Assembly: GCA_041736675.1 (NCBI GenBank) | Contig: JBGSTD010000047.1 | Location: 124,001 to 188,000, forward strand | Reading direction: 5' to 3' | DNA from: Salaquimonas sp041736675 | GTDB taxonomy: Bacteria > Pseudomonadota > Alphaproteobacteria > Rhizobiales > Rhizobiaceae | Length of the DNA stretch: 64,000 nucleotides | Shown here: positions 52,254-62,119 of the stretch, piece by piece | Layout of the letters: each line of letters opens with the position of its first letter | Position numbering within the stretch: position 1 is the stretch's first letter | Position numbers and translations under genes: made by a program | The notes under the pieces: model-generated | What the model was told of the DNA's origin: nothing | Seen by the model: the letters and a program-made list of their open reading frames with translations, nothing else | Databases searched by the model: none

Positions 52254-54146
52254 ATGAAAAAACTATTGATTACAGGTGGAATACTACTCGCAACGCTGGC
52301 GCTCGGGGCAATAACCTTGCCATTCCTGATTTCCAGTGAAGCGGTCAGATCCAATTTATTGGAACGGGCCAGGGAAATCACCGGGCGCGAAATGCAATTT
52401 ACCGGCGATCCGCGGGTATCTTTCAGCCCTTTTTTGGGAATTGAAATACAAGACGTTGTGTTTGGAAAATCCGGGTCAACCCCTGGAACCGAACCCATAT
52501 TGACGATGCCGTATCTTCGGGCAAAATTGAGTTTCGCCTCTGCATTGCGGGGGCAGATCGTTATTGATGAGTTTCAATTTATCCAACCTAATTTCAACTT
52601 GAAACTCTATGCATCGGGAAACACCAGTTGGGCATTTTCCAATGGTGAAGTTTGGCGCACCTTGCAGGAGGCAAAGGATGTCCGTGCAGAAACCCCGACC
52701 GGAGCGCAGCCGGACCTTAAAAAACTCTCTGATGTCCGGCTCGGAAAATTCACGGTGTTATCGGGAACAGTTGAATATCAGAACGAGCGCTATGGCAGAA
52801 CCGAGACTATTACCAATTTCAACGGTACCCTGATTTGGCCCAACATCCGCTCTGGCTGGATGTTCAAGGGGGACGGCATCTGGCGCGGTGATGGCGTGAC
52901 GATCGCAACGACTGCCGAAACACCTATCATGTTGTTGGCAGGTGGCAGTTCAAAAACAACTGCGGAAATACGCTCTGAAACTGCCAATTTCAGTTTCAAC
53001 GGTGAGGCAAACAGATTTTCGGACCTATTCATCAGCGGAAAACTTGAAACGAGTGCATCCTCGCTACGCAAGATGATCGGGATATTTGGCGGTAATGTCG
53101 GAGTTGGGTCAAATTTTTCCAACTTCAGGGCAAGTGGAAACATCTCCGGAACATTCAACGACCTGCAATTGGAGTCAGCGGTCGTTGAACTCGACGGCAA
53201 CAAGTTCACTGGCGGCCTCCGTCTGTCAATTCTGCAAAACAAGACCAATCAACTCAACGGCACGCTTGCAAGCCCGCTTGTTGACCTCGCACCGTATTTT
53301 ACCGGCCTTGAAGCCGGGGAAGGAATTGGTTCGGCCTTTGATATCCTTCATCAGACCGGAATTGACCTGCGAATGTCGGCCGCCAAAATGAAGCTGGCAG
53401 GCGTTGAAATCAGCGACTTTGCTGGCGGATTGATCGTCAAGGACGGCGTAGTCAAAATTGATGTCGGCAATTCGTCCATCGGCGAAGGTATTGTAGTTGG
53501 AAGTGTTGAAACCTCCAAGACGGACAACACTCTTTCTGTTGCCATTTCTGCCGACGGCGGAGCACTCAATCTGGAATCCCTAAAGATACTTGACTCTCAA
53601 AGCAGCATTCGTCCTGTTGGAAGATCGGATGTCAAACTTCGACTGGATATGAAGGGCAGCAATATTGACGAAATGATTGATAATCTGAACGGTGAATTTT
53701 CGCTCTCGATGAAACAAGGACAATTGATCGGACTGGACTTCGGAGGCATACGCTCGAGCCTTGCGGAAGACGAGAAAAAGCAGGAGAACATCCAAATTGG
53801 CAACTCTGCCTTGCAAACGACTGTGAGTGATTTTGAACTAAAGGCCATCATTAACCGCGGTGTCGGTTGGGTTCAGGGCAGCAAGTTCAAAATTGAAGAA
53901 TACAATGCTGCCATGTCCGGAAAAGCAGATTTGCGATCCGGCAATCTTGCGCTATGGGGAATGTTGTCTGAGGAAAACGTGGCAAGTGCTCCGAAAAATA
54001 CACAATTTTTTCTGGGTGGCACTATTCGGGAACCCCTGTTCGTGCCGAGTATCAACGGAGTTTTTGTCATTCCAGGGGTCGAAGACCGGATTAATGAAAA
54101 CAATTCCACCGGAAAAGAAACAAAAGAACCCGGCAAGACAAACTGA
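52254..54146 (+). CDS. AsmA-family protein
   Basis: 630 residues from ATG 52254 (CCAGGATGCA upstream); a GTG start at 52230 is also open. The N-terminus is a signal-anchor helix (MKKLLITGGILLATLALGAITLPFLI) followed by the AsmA opening SEAVRSNLLERAREITGREMQFTGDPRVSFSPFLGIEIQDVVFG. The rest is beta-rich, ending with FFLGGTIREPLFVPSINGVF, the usual AsmA C-terminus. AsmA proteins are bridge-like proteins of the inner membrane facing the periplasm, linked to lipid transport and outer-membrane assembly. Confidence 0.85.
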   Translation: MKKLLITGGILLATLALGAITLPFLISSEAVRSNLLERAREITGREMQFTGDPRVSFSPFLGIEIQDVVFGKSGSTPGTEPILTMPYLRAKLSFASALRGQIVIDEFQFIQPNFNLKLYASGNTSWAFSNGEVWRTLQEAKDVRAETPTGAQPDLKKLSDVRLGKFTVLSGTVEYQNERYGRTETITNFNGTLIWPNIRSGWMFKGDGIWRGDGVTIATTAETPIMLLAGGSSKTTAEIRSETANFSFNGEANRFSDLFISGKLETSASSLRKMIGIFGGNVGVGSNFSNFRASGNISGTFNDLQLESAVVELDGNKFTGGLRLSILQNKTNQLNGTLASPLVDLAPYFTGLEAGEGIGSAFDILHQTGIDLRMSAAKMKLAGVEISDFAGGLIVKDGVVKIDVGNSSIGEGIVVGSVETSKTDNTLSVAISADGGALNLESLKILDSQSSIRPVGRSDVKLRLDMKGSNIDEMIDNLNGEFSLSMKQGQLIGLDFGGIRSSLAEDEKKQENIQIGNSALQTTVSDFELKAIINRGVGWVQGSKFKIEEYNAAMSGKADLRSGNLALWGMLSEENVASAPKNTQFFLGGTIREPLFVPSINGVFVIPGVEDRINENNSTGKETKEPGKTN

Positions 54147-54275
54147 GTTTCATTTCTCCGCAAGGCATTTAATGCCTGAGCATTTGTCTGATTATGAAAA
54201 AAGGCATATAAAATCGAATCAGCAAACCTGGCAAAACGTTTTGCCAGAATAAATACCAAGCGGGCATCAGGATCG

Positions 54276-54518
54276 ATGTTGAGACTCTTTTCGACCATAG
54301 CCAAAATCACGATAGCTTCTATCCTGACTGGACTGGTCTTGGCCAAGCTGAACCTTTCTGCCGAACAAATTCTTGCCGAATTGGGAATGACCCCGGAAAA
54401 CATCATCAAAATGGTGGAACAGGGCATGACTTGGGCTGTGCCACATCTGATTCTGGGCTCAATGGTAATTGTTCCTGTTTGGCTGGTGGTGTTCCTGTTC
54501 CGCCCTCCCCGCAGCTAA
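54276..54518 (+). CDS. Small two-helix membrane protein (DUF6460-like)
   Basis: 80 residues from ATG 54276, with AGGATCG just upstream. Helix 1 is IAKITIASILTGLVLAKL, helix 2 is LILGSMVIVPVWLVVFLF, and the end is basic (RPPRS). The layout resembles DUF6460 proteins of Hyphomicrobiales. The gene is convergent with the ScfR-type regulator, with six bases between the stops. Function unknown. Confidence 0.65.
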   Translation: MLRLFSTIAKITIASILTGLVLAKLNLSAEQILAELGMTPENIIKMVEQGMTWAVPHLILGSMVIVPVWLVVFLFRPPRS

Positions 54519-54524
54519 TACCGA

Positions 54525-55946
54525 TTATCTGAAGTCGAAAACACTCAAGCCGGAAACAAACTCATCGAGTCCCGCAGGACGGGTGATCGGTGCCTCTGCC
54601 CTTGAAAGGCAACCTTGTCTTTCGCAAAGACGGCATACTGGCCCAACTGGTGTTGGCTTCATGGCACTTCCCCGCAACACATCGCCATATACGGTCGCCT
54701 CGATGAGGCCGATCGGGCAACCAAGCATCAACGCCGTTCTTCGAACCCGCTCATCGAAAGCACCTTGCGGGCCTTCAAGTGTCCTGGCGATCACCATGAA
54801 TTGGGTCCCATCCGGCATTTCAACATCTTCAACGAGAATTTTACCCGGCTGGGAAAACGCAGCATGAATGGGAAGCTTTGGACAGGAGCCACCAAATTGT
54901 GCCTGCGGATAGCCCTGGGATCCGGCCCGCCGGAACCTGTTTCCAGCATGGTCGATTTCCAACATGAAAAACGGCACGCCTGAGTTTCCAGGTTTCTGCA
55001 ACATGGTCAGGCGATTGGCTGCCTGTTCAAAAGATACAGAAAACCGCGAGCGCAATACATCAATGTCATAACGGGTGCGAACAGCTGCAGCGAGGAAATC
55101 ATCATAGGGCATCATCAAAGCATGGGCAGCATAGCGGGCCAGTTCAAAGCGGGCAATCCGGCTGGCTTCGTCATTGCCTAGTTTTAACTGATCCAGTTCC
55201 GCCTTTATCGCATCGGAAAGAAACAGGAGACATGACTCCATCGCAATTTCGCGCAATTGATCAAATGGCGACAGGCGTTCGGATAAAAACAGCCGCATTG
55301 AATGACGATCAAAACGACGGCGCCACAAAGGCATTGCATGAACCGGCAAGAGACGGACCGATATATTGTGTTCCTTGCGAAGCCAGTTTTTCAAACTGGT
55401 CGTCAATTCCGGACCGCCCTGCAACATGGCGGAAAAAGCCTCAGTCCGCTCTTCAATCAATGAAAAATAGTTAGGTCGCCCCTCCAGCTTTTCATGAACA
55501 TCATCAATTGGCCGTTTTACCGAAAAGACGGATGTTTCTCGTCCCTCGCGCGCCAGCATGTCATTAAGATCAGACAGGCGCTCCTGGGACTCGCGATAGG
55601 CACGGTAAAGTTTCAGCACACCGCTGGCAGCATTGGGCGCCGCTTCTGCAATCTCCACCAGTTCCTGGTCCCCGGGTAACTCGTCCGACAAAAGGGGGTC
55701 GGAAAATACTTCCTTGAGTGCTGATTGTGATCCTGAGCCTTCTCCGCGCAGCTCATCCAGATTTAGCTGATATGTCGATGCCAGTTTCAACAGCAACTGG
55801 ACGGTCAGCGGACGCTGGTTCCGCTCTATCAGATTGAGATAGCTGGGCGAAATACCCAATTCCTCGGCCATTGCCGTCTGGCTGAGGGACATTGAATTGC
55901 GGATTCTGCGAATGCGGGGTCCGGCGAAGATCTTCTGTTCGGCCAT
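54525..55946 (-). CDS. XRE/ScfR-type transcriptional regulator
   Basis: 473 residues. The N-terminal Cro/CI helix-turn-helix (residues ~8-62) is RIRRIRNSMSLSQTAMAEELGISPSYLNLIERNQRPL. The middle is an IrrE/ImmA-like (DUF955) region in which the HExxH helix is degenerate (LREIAMESCLLFL) but the later ARFELARYAAHALMMP part is kept. The C-terminal Cys-rich domain (CPIGLIEATVYG, PVCRLCERQGCLSRAEAP) matches short-chain fatty acyl-CoA regulators (ScfR/RamB). These control acetate, propionate or glyoxylate metabolism. Direct TTTTACAA repeats lie just upstream of the start. Confidence 0.88.
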   Translation of the reverse strand: MAEQKIFAGPRIRRIRNSMSLSQTAMAEELGISPSYLNLIERNQRPLTVQLLLKLASTYQLNLDELRGEGSGSQSALKEVFSDPLLSDELPGDQELVEIAEAAPNAASGVLKLYRAYRESQERLSDLNDMLAREGRETSVFSVKRPIDDVHEKLEGRPNYFSLIEERTEAFSAMLQGGPELTTSLKNWLRKEHNISVRLLPVHAMPLWRRRFDRHSMRLFLSERLSPFDQLREIAMESCLLFLSDAIKAELDQLKLGNDEASRIARFELARYAAHALMMPYDDFLAAAVRTRYDIDVLRSRFSVSFEQAANRLTMLQKPGNSGVPFFMLEIDHAGNRFRRAGSQGYPQAQFGGSCPKLPIHAAFSQPGKILVEDVEMPDGTQFMVIARTLEGPQGAFDERVRRTALMLGCPIGLIEATVYGDVLRGSAMKPTPVGPVCRLCERQGCLSRAEAPITRPAGLDEFVSGLSVFDFR

Positions 55947-55964
55947 GTGTCAGGGCTCTACCTA

Positions 55965-56014
55965 TTTTTACAATTAGGGGAATTGCTGTATATTTTACAA
56001 TTTTTTACAAAATT
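55965..56014 (-). promoter_or_regulatory. TTTTACAA direct repeats upstream of the ScfR-type gene
   Basis: Three copies of TTTTACAA(A/T)T (55965-55975, 55993-56002 and 56001-56014) lie in the 70 bp before the regulator's start codon at 55946. They are spaced as a possible autoregulatory operator. No protein assignment is proven. Confidence 0.5.
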
Positions 56015-56231
56015 ACAGTTCTTGCTTGAAAAGTTCAAGACATGATGACACGAAATAAAATCGATGTTTTGCGATTGGTGTTGTCAAAATCAGTAAACCT
56101 GCAAGATTGTTTACAAGACCGGTTCCTGCCATCCAGCTTTGACGGTTCAAAAAAAATAGACCAGCCATGCGATTTGCATTAAGGATTGAATCAAACCAAT
56201 TATCTCCAGCCAATTACCCCAGGAGTAGACA

Positions 56232-56468
56232 ATGAGTACCAAGCCACCCGTTAAGGAAAGAACCGAAGAAATGGCGTCAGCCATGAATGCTGATGAACAA
56301 TCAGCCATTCGGATGGTCGCCAATGATTTGCATCGACTGAATCAGTCGGTAATGAAAGCCGTTGAAGCCGGAGTTTCTGTTGAATTGATCCGCTCTGCTC
56401 GCCATCACGGCGGAAACGGTAATTGGGGTGATCTGTTGACACCCATTATCGTCAAACAAGACCGCTAA
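56232..56468 (+). CDS. Small conserved hypothetical protein
   Basis: 78 residues from ATG 56232 with a good ribosome site (CCAGGAG). There is no signal or membrane helix. The sequence is helical and polar (ADEQSAIRMVANDLHRLNQSVMKAVEAGVSVELIRSARHHGGNGNWGDLLTPIIVKQ). I recall similar small proteins in Hyphomicrobiales but cannot assign a function. A terminator follows directly. Confidence 0.7.
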   Translation: MSTKPPVKERTEEMASAMNADEQSAIRMVANDLHRLNQSVMKAVEAGVSVELIRSARHHGGNGNWGDLLTPIIVKQDR

Positions 56469-56502
56469 GCCAATTTCAGTCCATTTCGTGAGAAAAAATC
56501 TC

Positions 56503-56527
56503 AAAAGGCCGCACGTTGCGGCCTTTT
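56503..56527 (+). terminator. Terminator after the small conserved gene
   Basis: AAAAGGCCGC-ACGTT-GCGGCCTTTT, a strong stem with flanking A/T runs, so it may also work on the minus strand. Confidence 0.9.
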
Positions 56528-56777
56528 CCATTTCAAGGGCACCTTGCAAATTCCCCGGATTGATTGCTGGCCACGAACCAGCCAAATGCTGCCAAAAGTG
56601 AGAAAATGATATTATCAGGCGTGGCAGCGACCAAAAGTCCATGCCTCAGACTTTTATTGTCTTGATAATTTAAATCGATTGAATTAAACGAAAAGCACGT
56701 ATTTGACACATAAATGTTATACGTAGATCATCAATGATCGCTTTTTTCTTATCCCTTGCCTGAGGAATCAATTACCC
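56528..56777. other. zwf promoter region
   Basis: The gap holds a TTGACA at 56703-56708 (a -35 candidate without a clear -10 at normal spacing) and a short palindrome GATCAT-CA-ATGATC at 56726-56739, 38 bp before the zwf ATG. I see no HexR-type TGTAGT...ACTACA site and no gene. Confidence 0.45.
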
Positions 56778-58253
56778 ATGACCAGTCAGATTATTCCTGT
56801 TGAAGCGTTTGATTATATCGTCTTCGGCGGCACGGGAGACCTGGCCGAGCGCAAACTGATCCCTGCCTTGTTCCGCCGTTTTGTCGATGGCCAAATTCCG
56901 CAGATCTCCCGAATCATTGGCGCGGCACGCGGCGAGATGGATACCAATGCCTACCGCGATTTTGCCAGACAGGCGCTTGAAACCCACGTGCATTCTAACG
57001 AATTGACGGCCGACAGCATCGCATCATTTACGCAAATGCTGCACTACGTATCTGTGGATGCCAAATCTGACAAAGGCTGGCATGAGCTGAAAACACTACT
57101 TGGTGACGAAGAACGCGTCAGGGCTTATTACCTCGCAGTCGGCCCTGCCATTTTCGGTGATATTGCCGACCGCCTGCACAGCAATGGCATGGTGCGGGCA
57201 CGTTCCCGACTTGTTATCGAAAAGCCTATAGGCAAGGATTTGCAGAGTGCCCACCAGCTTAACGAGGATGTGGGACGCCATTTTCGTGAAGACCAGATTT
57301 TCAGGATTGATCACTATCTCGGCAAGGAGACTGTGCAAAATCTTTTGGCCTTGCGGTTTGCCAATACACTTTACCAGCCGGTCTGGAATGCCTCCTATGT
57401 TGACCACGTTCAGATAACCGTTGCGGAAGACCTTGGAGTGGAAGGCCGCGGCAACTACTATGACAATTCCGGTGCCATTCGTGACATGGTTCAAAACCAC
57501 CTTTTGCAACTGCTTTGCCTTGTTGCCATGGAACCGCCTGCCTCGACTGATGCAAATGCTGTCCGCGATGAAAAGCTGAAGGTGCTGCGTTCGCTCAAAC
57601 CCATTAATGCAGCCAATGTGAACCAGGTGACCGTGCGCGGGCAATACAAGGCAGGCGCAGCCAAAGGTATAGCTGTTCCGGCCTATCTTGACGAGGTTGA
57701 CAACAAGCAATCCGACACCGAAACATTTGTCGCCATCAAAGCGGAAATTGAAAACTGGCGATGGGCGGGTGTACCTTTTTATCTGCGCACGGGAAAGCGT
57801 TTGTCTTCCCGTGTTTCCGAAATCATGGTGCAGTTCAAACCCGTGCCGCACAATATTTTCGAAGATGCCGCCAATACGATCAATGCTAACCGCTTGATCA
57901 TTCGCCTGCAGCCGGATGAAGGTGTAAAACAAGGTATCACGATCAAGGATCCAGGCCCTGGCGGCATGCGTCTTCGTGATGTTGATCTCGACATGAGTTT
58001 TGCTGACAGCTTTTCCAGTCGGGCACCCGATGCCTATGAAAGACTTCTGCTTGACGTCATTCGTGGCAACCAGACGCTGTTCATGCGCCGAGATGAGGTG
58101 GAAGCAGCGTGGACCTGGATTGATCCGTTAATTGCCGGATGGGCTGAAACAGGACAGAAAACCTCGAAATACACTGCCGGCAGTTGGGGGCCTACATCTT
58201 CGATTGCCCTCATCGAACGTGACGGACGGACGTGGCATGAAGGAGAAGTGTAA
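56778..58253 (+). CDS. zwf: Glucose-6-phosphate 1-dehydrogenase
   Basis: 491 residues, full length. The Rossmann start is IVFGGTGDLAERKLIPALF, and the catalytic region reads RIDHYLGKETVQNLLALRFAN with the conserved His. FRTGKR appears as YLRTGKRL, typical of the family. It makes 6-phosphogluconolactone and NAD(P)H from glucose 6-phosphate. It is the first gene of zwf-pgl-edd, the Entner-Doudoroff entry. Confidence 0.97.
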   Translation: MTSQIIPVEAFDYIVFGGTGDLAERKLIPALFRRFVDGQIPQISRIIGAARGEMDTNAYRDFARQALETHVHSNELTADSIASFTQMLHYVSVDAKSDKGWHELKTLLGDEERVRAYYLAVGPAIFGDIADRLHSNGMVRARSRLVIEKPIGKDLQSAHQLNEDVGRHFREDQIFRIDHYLGKETVQNLLALRFANTLYQPVWNASYVDHVQITVAEDLGVEGRGNYYDNSGAIRDMVQNHLLQLLCLVAMEPPASTDANAVRDEKLKVLRSLKPINAANVNQVTVRGQYKAGAAKGIAVPAYLDEVDNKQSDTETFVAIKAEIENWRWAGVPFYLRTGKRLSSRVSEIMVQFKPVPHNIFEDAANTINANRLIIRLQPDEGVKQGITIKDPGPGGMRLRDVDLDMSFADSFSSRAPDAYERLLLDVIRGNQTLFMRRDEVEAAWTWIDPLIAGWAETGQKTSKYTAGSWGPTSSIALIERDGRTWHEGEV

Positions 58254-58255
58254 CC

Positions 58256-58939
58256 ATGCACTTTACGGCATTTGATGACGGGGACAGTCTTGCCAAATGG
58301 CTGGCGGGACATGTCGCCAAAACTCTTTCTGCCGCTATCCAGCAAAAAGGCAAGGCCAGTCTTGCTGTTTCCGGCGGATCAACCCCAATCCGGTTTTTCA
58401 AGACCTTGTCGCATGAAGAACTGGACTGGAAAAATGTCAGTATAACCCTTGTTGATGATCGCTGTGTTCCAACGAGTTCGCTTCGCTCGAACCAGCGATT
58501 GGTGACGCTAGACCTTCTACAAGGTGCCGCTGCACAAGCCAGCTTCACTGGCCTATACCGTGACGGGAAAAATGCCGATCGGCTCGACAAGATCGAAGCC
58601 GGCCTTCGTCCCTTGCTGCCGATTGATGTGCTTGTCCTTGGCATGGGAACAGACGGGCACACTGCCTCATTGTTTCCAGGCGGCGACAATTTGCAGGAAG
58701 CAACAAATGCCGCGACAAAGAAAATTGTCATCCACATGAACGCGCCTGCTACCGAGGAAAAGCGCATAACCCTGACAGCACCGGTGCTATGGTCCGCCAC
58801 AGAAATTGTCCTGCATATTGAAGGCGCAAAAAAGAGGGAAGTTCTCGATGCCGCTCTGGCTGCAGGTGATCCTGCTGTCATGCCAATTCGCTATATTCTC
58901 CAAAAAAGACCGGATTTGAGAGTCGTCTGGGCTCCCTGA
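58256..58939 (+). CDS. pgl: 6-phosphogluconolactonase
   Basis: 227 residues, of the short DevB type. Marks: KASLAVSGGSTPIRFFKTLSHEELDWKNVSITLVDDRCVPTSS, and VLVLGMGTDGHTASLFPG with the catalytic His. It hydrolyses 6-phosphogluconolactone. It starts two bases after the zwf stop. Confidence 0.96.
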   Translation: MHFTAFDDGDSLAKWLAGHVAKTLSAAIQQKGKASLAVSGGSTPIRFFKTLSHEELDWKNVSITLVDDRCVPTSSLRSNQRLVTLDLLQGAAAQASFTGLYRDGKNADRLDKIEAGLRPLLPIDVLVLGMGTDGHTASLFPGGDNLQEATNAATKKIVIHMNAPATEEKRITLTAPVLWSATEIVLHIEGAKKREVLDAALAAGDPAVMPIRYILQKRPDLRVVWAP

Positions 58940-58971
58940 TTTTTCTCACATTCCAACACAAGAGAACCACA

Positions 58972-60783
58972 ATGACAGCCAAGAAGAACGTTGAAGCAGT
59001 AACCAGCAGAATTATCGAACGCAGCAAAGCGACGCGAGAAACTTATCTGGCCCAGCTTGACGCCCATGCTTTGAAAGGTCCGCATCGCTCGGCGCTATCG
59101 TGCAGCAATCTTGCCCATGGCTTTGCTGCTTGCGGCGGAACTGAAAAAAACCTGCTTGCCGGTGATGTTGTGCCCAATCTCGGAATTATTACATCGTATA
59201 ATGACATGCTTTCTGCTCACCAGCCTTACAAGGATTTTCCTGATTTGCTCAAACAGGCTGCACGTGAGGCTGGCGGCGTTGCACAGGTTGCCGGCGGTGT
59301 TCCGGCAATGTGCGACGGCGTGACCCAAGGGCAGACCAGTATGGAACTGTCACTCTTCTCGCGAGATGTAATCGCGATGGCTGCGGCGATCGGCTTGTCC
59401 CACAACATGTTTGATGCAGCAGTTTATCTCGGTATTTGCGACAAGATTGTTCCCGGCCTTGTGATTGCCGCCCTGACCTACGGCCATATTCCGGCTGTGT
59501 TCGTTCCAGCCGGACCCATGCCATCGGGCATGCCAAATGACGAGAAAGCCAGGACGCGCCAACTCTATGCCGAAGGCAAGGTTGATAGAAAGGCACTGTT
59601 GGCGGCAGAATCAGCTTCATACCACTCGCCGGGAACCTGCACGTTTTATGGAACTGCCAATTCAAACCAGATGCTGATGGAAGTCATGGGGCTGCATTTG
59701 CCAGGTTCCAGCTTCATCAATCCCGGCACTCCCCTGCGCGATGCGCTGACAAAAGAAGCTGCAAGAAGAGCCCTTTCGATTACCGCCCTTGGCAACGAAT
59801 TTCTGCCGGCGGGTCAGGTGATCGACGAGCGGTCAATTGTCAACGGGGTTGTCGGACTGCATGCTACAGGTGGCTCGACCAATCACACCTTGCACCTGGT
59901 TGCTATGGCGAAGGCCGCTGGCATCATTCTCACTCTCGAGGATTTTTCAGATCTTTCAGACATCGTGCCCCTGCTTGCCCGCGTCTATCCGAACGGACTT
60001 GCAGATGTGAACCATTTTCATGCCGCCGGTGGCATGCCCTTTCTGATCCGCGAATTGATTGAGGGTGGCTTTTTGCATGACGATGTCAAGACCGTTATGG
60101 GACAGGGACTTGATGCCTATACCAAAGAGCCCAAACTGGAAAACGGTGATCTGGTCTTTGAAGACAGTCCGAATGAAAGCGGCAATCCAAAGGTTTTGAC
60201 AAAATTCACTGCACCGTTTTCCGCAACGGGCGGATTGAAGATGATCAGGGGCAATCTTGGCAAGGCTGTTTCAAAGATTTCTGCTGTCAAGGAAGACCGC
60301 CGCACCATCGAGGCTCCGGCCATCGTTTTTGATGACCAGATGGAAATTCTCGAAGCGTTCAAGGAAGGCAAACTGAACAAGGATTTTGTTGCTGTCCTGC
60401 GTTTTCAGGGACCCAAGGCAAACGGTATGCCCGAACTTCACAAGATGGTTGCGCCACTCGGCGTCTTGCAGGACCGGGGCTTCAAAGTTGCACTCATCAC
60501 CGACGGTCGCATGTCAGGCGCATCAGGCAAGATCCTGTCTGCAATCCACCTTACGCCTGAAGCATGCGAAGGCGGGATGATCGGTAAAATAAGAAACGGA
60601 GACATGATACGGATGGATGCAAATTCCGGCCTGCTTGATGTGTTGGTAGATGAAGGAATATTGACAAAGCGGCGCAAACCTAAGTTTGACACACTGAAAA
60701 ATGAAAGCGGACTGGGCCGGGAATTGTTTGCCAATTTCCGGCGCAACGTTTCCAGTGCTGCTGAGGGAGCAAGCGCGCTCTAA
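58972..60783 (+). CDS. edd: 6-phosphogluconate dehydratase
   Basis: 603 residues of the IlvD/Edd family. The Fe-S cysteines and motifs are kept: VAGGVPAMCDGVTQGQTSMELSLFSRD, MFDAAVYLGICDKIVPG, SPGTCTFYGTANSNQMLMEVMGLHLPGSSFI and DGRMSGASGKI. It dehydrates 6-phosphogluconate to KDPG in the Entner-Doudoroff route. It lies 32 bp after pgl. The aldolase gene eda is not in the window. Confidence 0.97.
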   Translation: MTAKKNVEAVTSRIIERSKATRETYLAQLDAHALKGPHRSALSCSNLAHGFAACGGTEKNLLAGDVVPNLGIITSYNDMLSAHQPYKDFPDLLKQAAREAGGVAQVAGGVPAMCDGVTQGQTSMELSLFSRDVIAMAAAIGLSHNMFDAAVYLGICDKIVPGLVIAALTYGHIPAVFVPAGPMPSGMPNDEKARTRQLYAEGKVDRKALLAAESASYHSPGTCTFYGTANSNQMLMEVMGLHLPGSSFINPGTPLRDALTKEAARRALSITALGNEFLPAGQVIDERSIVNGVVGLHATGGSTNHTLHLVAMAKAAGIILTLEDFSDLSDIVPLLARVYPNGLADVNHFHAAGGMPFLIRELIEGGFLHDDVKTVMGQGLDAYTKEPKLENGDLVFEDSPNESGNPKVLTKFTAPFSATGGLKMIRGNLGKAVSKISAVKEDRRTIEAPAIVFDDQMEILEAFKEGKLNKDFVAVLRFQGPKANGMPELHKMVAPLGVLQDRGFKVALITDGRMSGASGKILSAIHLTPEACEGGMIGKIRNGDMIRMDANSGLLDVLVDEGILTKRRKPKFDTLKNESGLGRELFANFRRNVSSAAEGASAL

Positions 60784-60799
60784 GCTCGGCCTGCCGGTT

Positions 60800-61924
60800 T
60801 TATCCGGCGGGCGTCAGACGGATCAGCCTTCCGCCAGTGCCGTCTTCAAGTACAAGGACCGAGCCATCGGGAGCCTCTTCGACTTCACGCACCCTGTTGC
60901 CCCAGCTGTAGCGTTCGGTTTCAGCAGCCTCGTTCGCGGTGAGTTTGACAAGGATCATCGCTTCGCCGACAAGGCCGCCAATCAATGCATTGCCATTCCA
61001 TTCGGGAAAGATGTCCCCGTTGTAAATCACCAGACTGGAAGGCGCGATCGAGGGAACCCAAAAAGTCTTCGGGGGCTCGAAAGCAGTATTGGTTTCATGG
61101 GAGGGAATCGCCTCGCCGGAATAGTGTTTTCCCTCCGACACCAGTGGCCAGCCATAATTGGCACCCTTCACGGATTTGTTCAGTTCATCGCCATGGCGCG
61201 GCCCCATCTCATTTTGCCACAACTGGCCCGAGGCATCAAAGGCGATCCCGAGCAGATTGCGATGCCCAAGTGACCAGAAGGTTTTGGCAAGGTCGCCCTG
61301 ATCCTGAAAAGGGTTGTCAGACGGAACACTGCCATCGTCATTGAGGCGAATGATCTTTCCAAGAGAAGAAGCCATGTCCTGTGCCGGATCAAGTTTCTGC
61401 CGGTCACCCGAAGAGATGAACAATTTTCCATCAGGCGAAAACGCCATGCGGTGGCTGTAGTGTCCGCGCCCGGAAACCTTGGGAAACTGGCGCCAGATAA
61501 TTTTAACTTCCTCCAATTTCGGGCTGTCGGCAGCTTGTACCAATTTTGCGCGAACAACCGCAGCTCCCCTCGTATTGGATTGCCCGGCCTCGGCAAAGCT
61601 CAGATAAATGATATTGTTTGCAGCAAAGTCCGGATGGAGCACGATATCTCCAAGACCGCCCTGCCCGCCATAATCCACATCAGGAACATTTGAGACTTCT
61701 GTTTTCCCGCTGCCATTTGAATCAAGCAACATAAGTTTTCCGGACTTTTCGGTGACAAGCAGTTTTCCATCGGGAAGAAAAGTCATTGCCCAAGGTTCGT
61801 TGAAATCCGACAGAACTTCGCCCTCAAGTCTTGTGCCGGCAGACCCTTCAATCACGAACGCGGATGCACTGACAGCCGGCATGCTCGCCAAGGCAAACAG
61901 GAGGGTGGAAAATCGGAAAATCAT
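60800..61924 (-). CDS. PQQ-type aldose/soluble glucose dehydrogenase
   Basis: 374 residues. A signal peptide (MIFRFSTLLFALASMPAVSASA) is followed by a beta-propeller of the GSDH family: FNEPWAMTFLPDGKLLVTEKSGKLML, GGQGGLGDIVLHPDFAANNIIYLSFAE, SGRGHYSHRMAFSPDGKLFISSGDR, GHRNLLGIAFDASGQLWQNEMGPRHGDELN. It probably oxidises aldose sugars in the periplasm with PQQ, like E. coli YliI. It converges on edd, with 16 bp between the stops. No PQQ biosynthesis genes are in the window. Confidence 0.9.
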   Translation of the reverse strand: MIFRFSTLLFALASMPAVSASAFVIEGSAGTRLEGEVLSDFNEPWAMTFLPDGKLLVTEKSGKLMLLDSNGSGKTEVSNVPDVDYGGQGGLGDIVLHPDFAANNIIYLSFAEAGQSNTRGAAVVRAKLVQAADSPKLEEVKIIWRQFPKVSGRGHYSHRMAFSPDGKLFISSGDRQKLDPAQDMASSLGKIIRLNDDGSVPSDNPFQDQGDLAKTFWSLGHRNLLGIAFDASGQLWQNEMGPRHGDELNKSVKGANYGWPLVSEGKHYSGEAIPSHETNTAFEPPKTFWVPSIAPSSLVIYNGDIFPEWNGNALIGGLVGEAMILVKLTANEAAETERYSWGNRVREVEEAPDGSVLVLEDGTGGRLIRLTPAG

Positions 61925-62119
61925 CGTTTCAACTCCTTTTTATGATGCAAGTCACGTTGCAACATATAGGGCCTGAATCAGGGAAATTCATGTCGATCAA
62001 GAAATTATGAAATATCGCTCCGATTGTCGGCTCACCCTGAAGCGAGCCTGCAGACAATACATTCATCAACCGGCAGATGGCATATTGCCATTAATTGCAT
62101 AATATATAATATACAACCT

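Noticed and set aside
57096..57932. 278-codon minus-strand frame opposite zwf
   Set aside because: Shadow of zwf; no family pattern.
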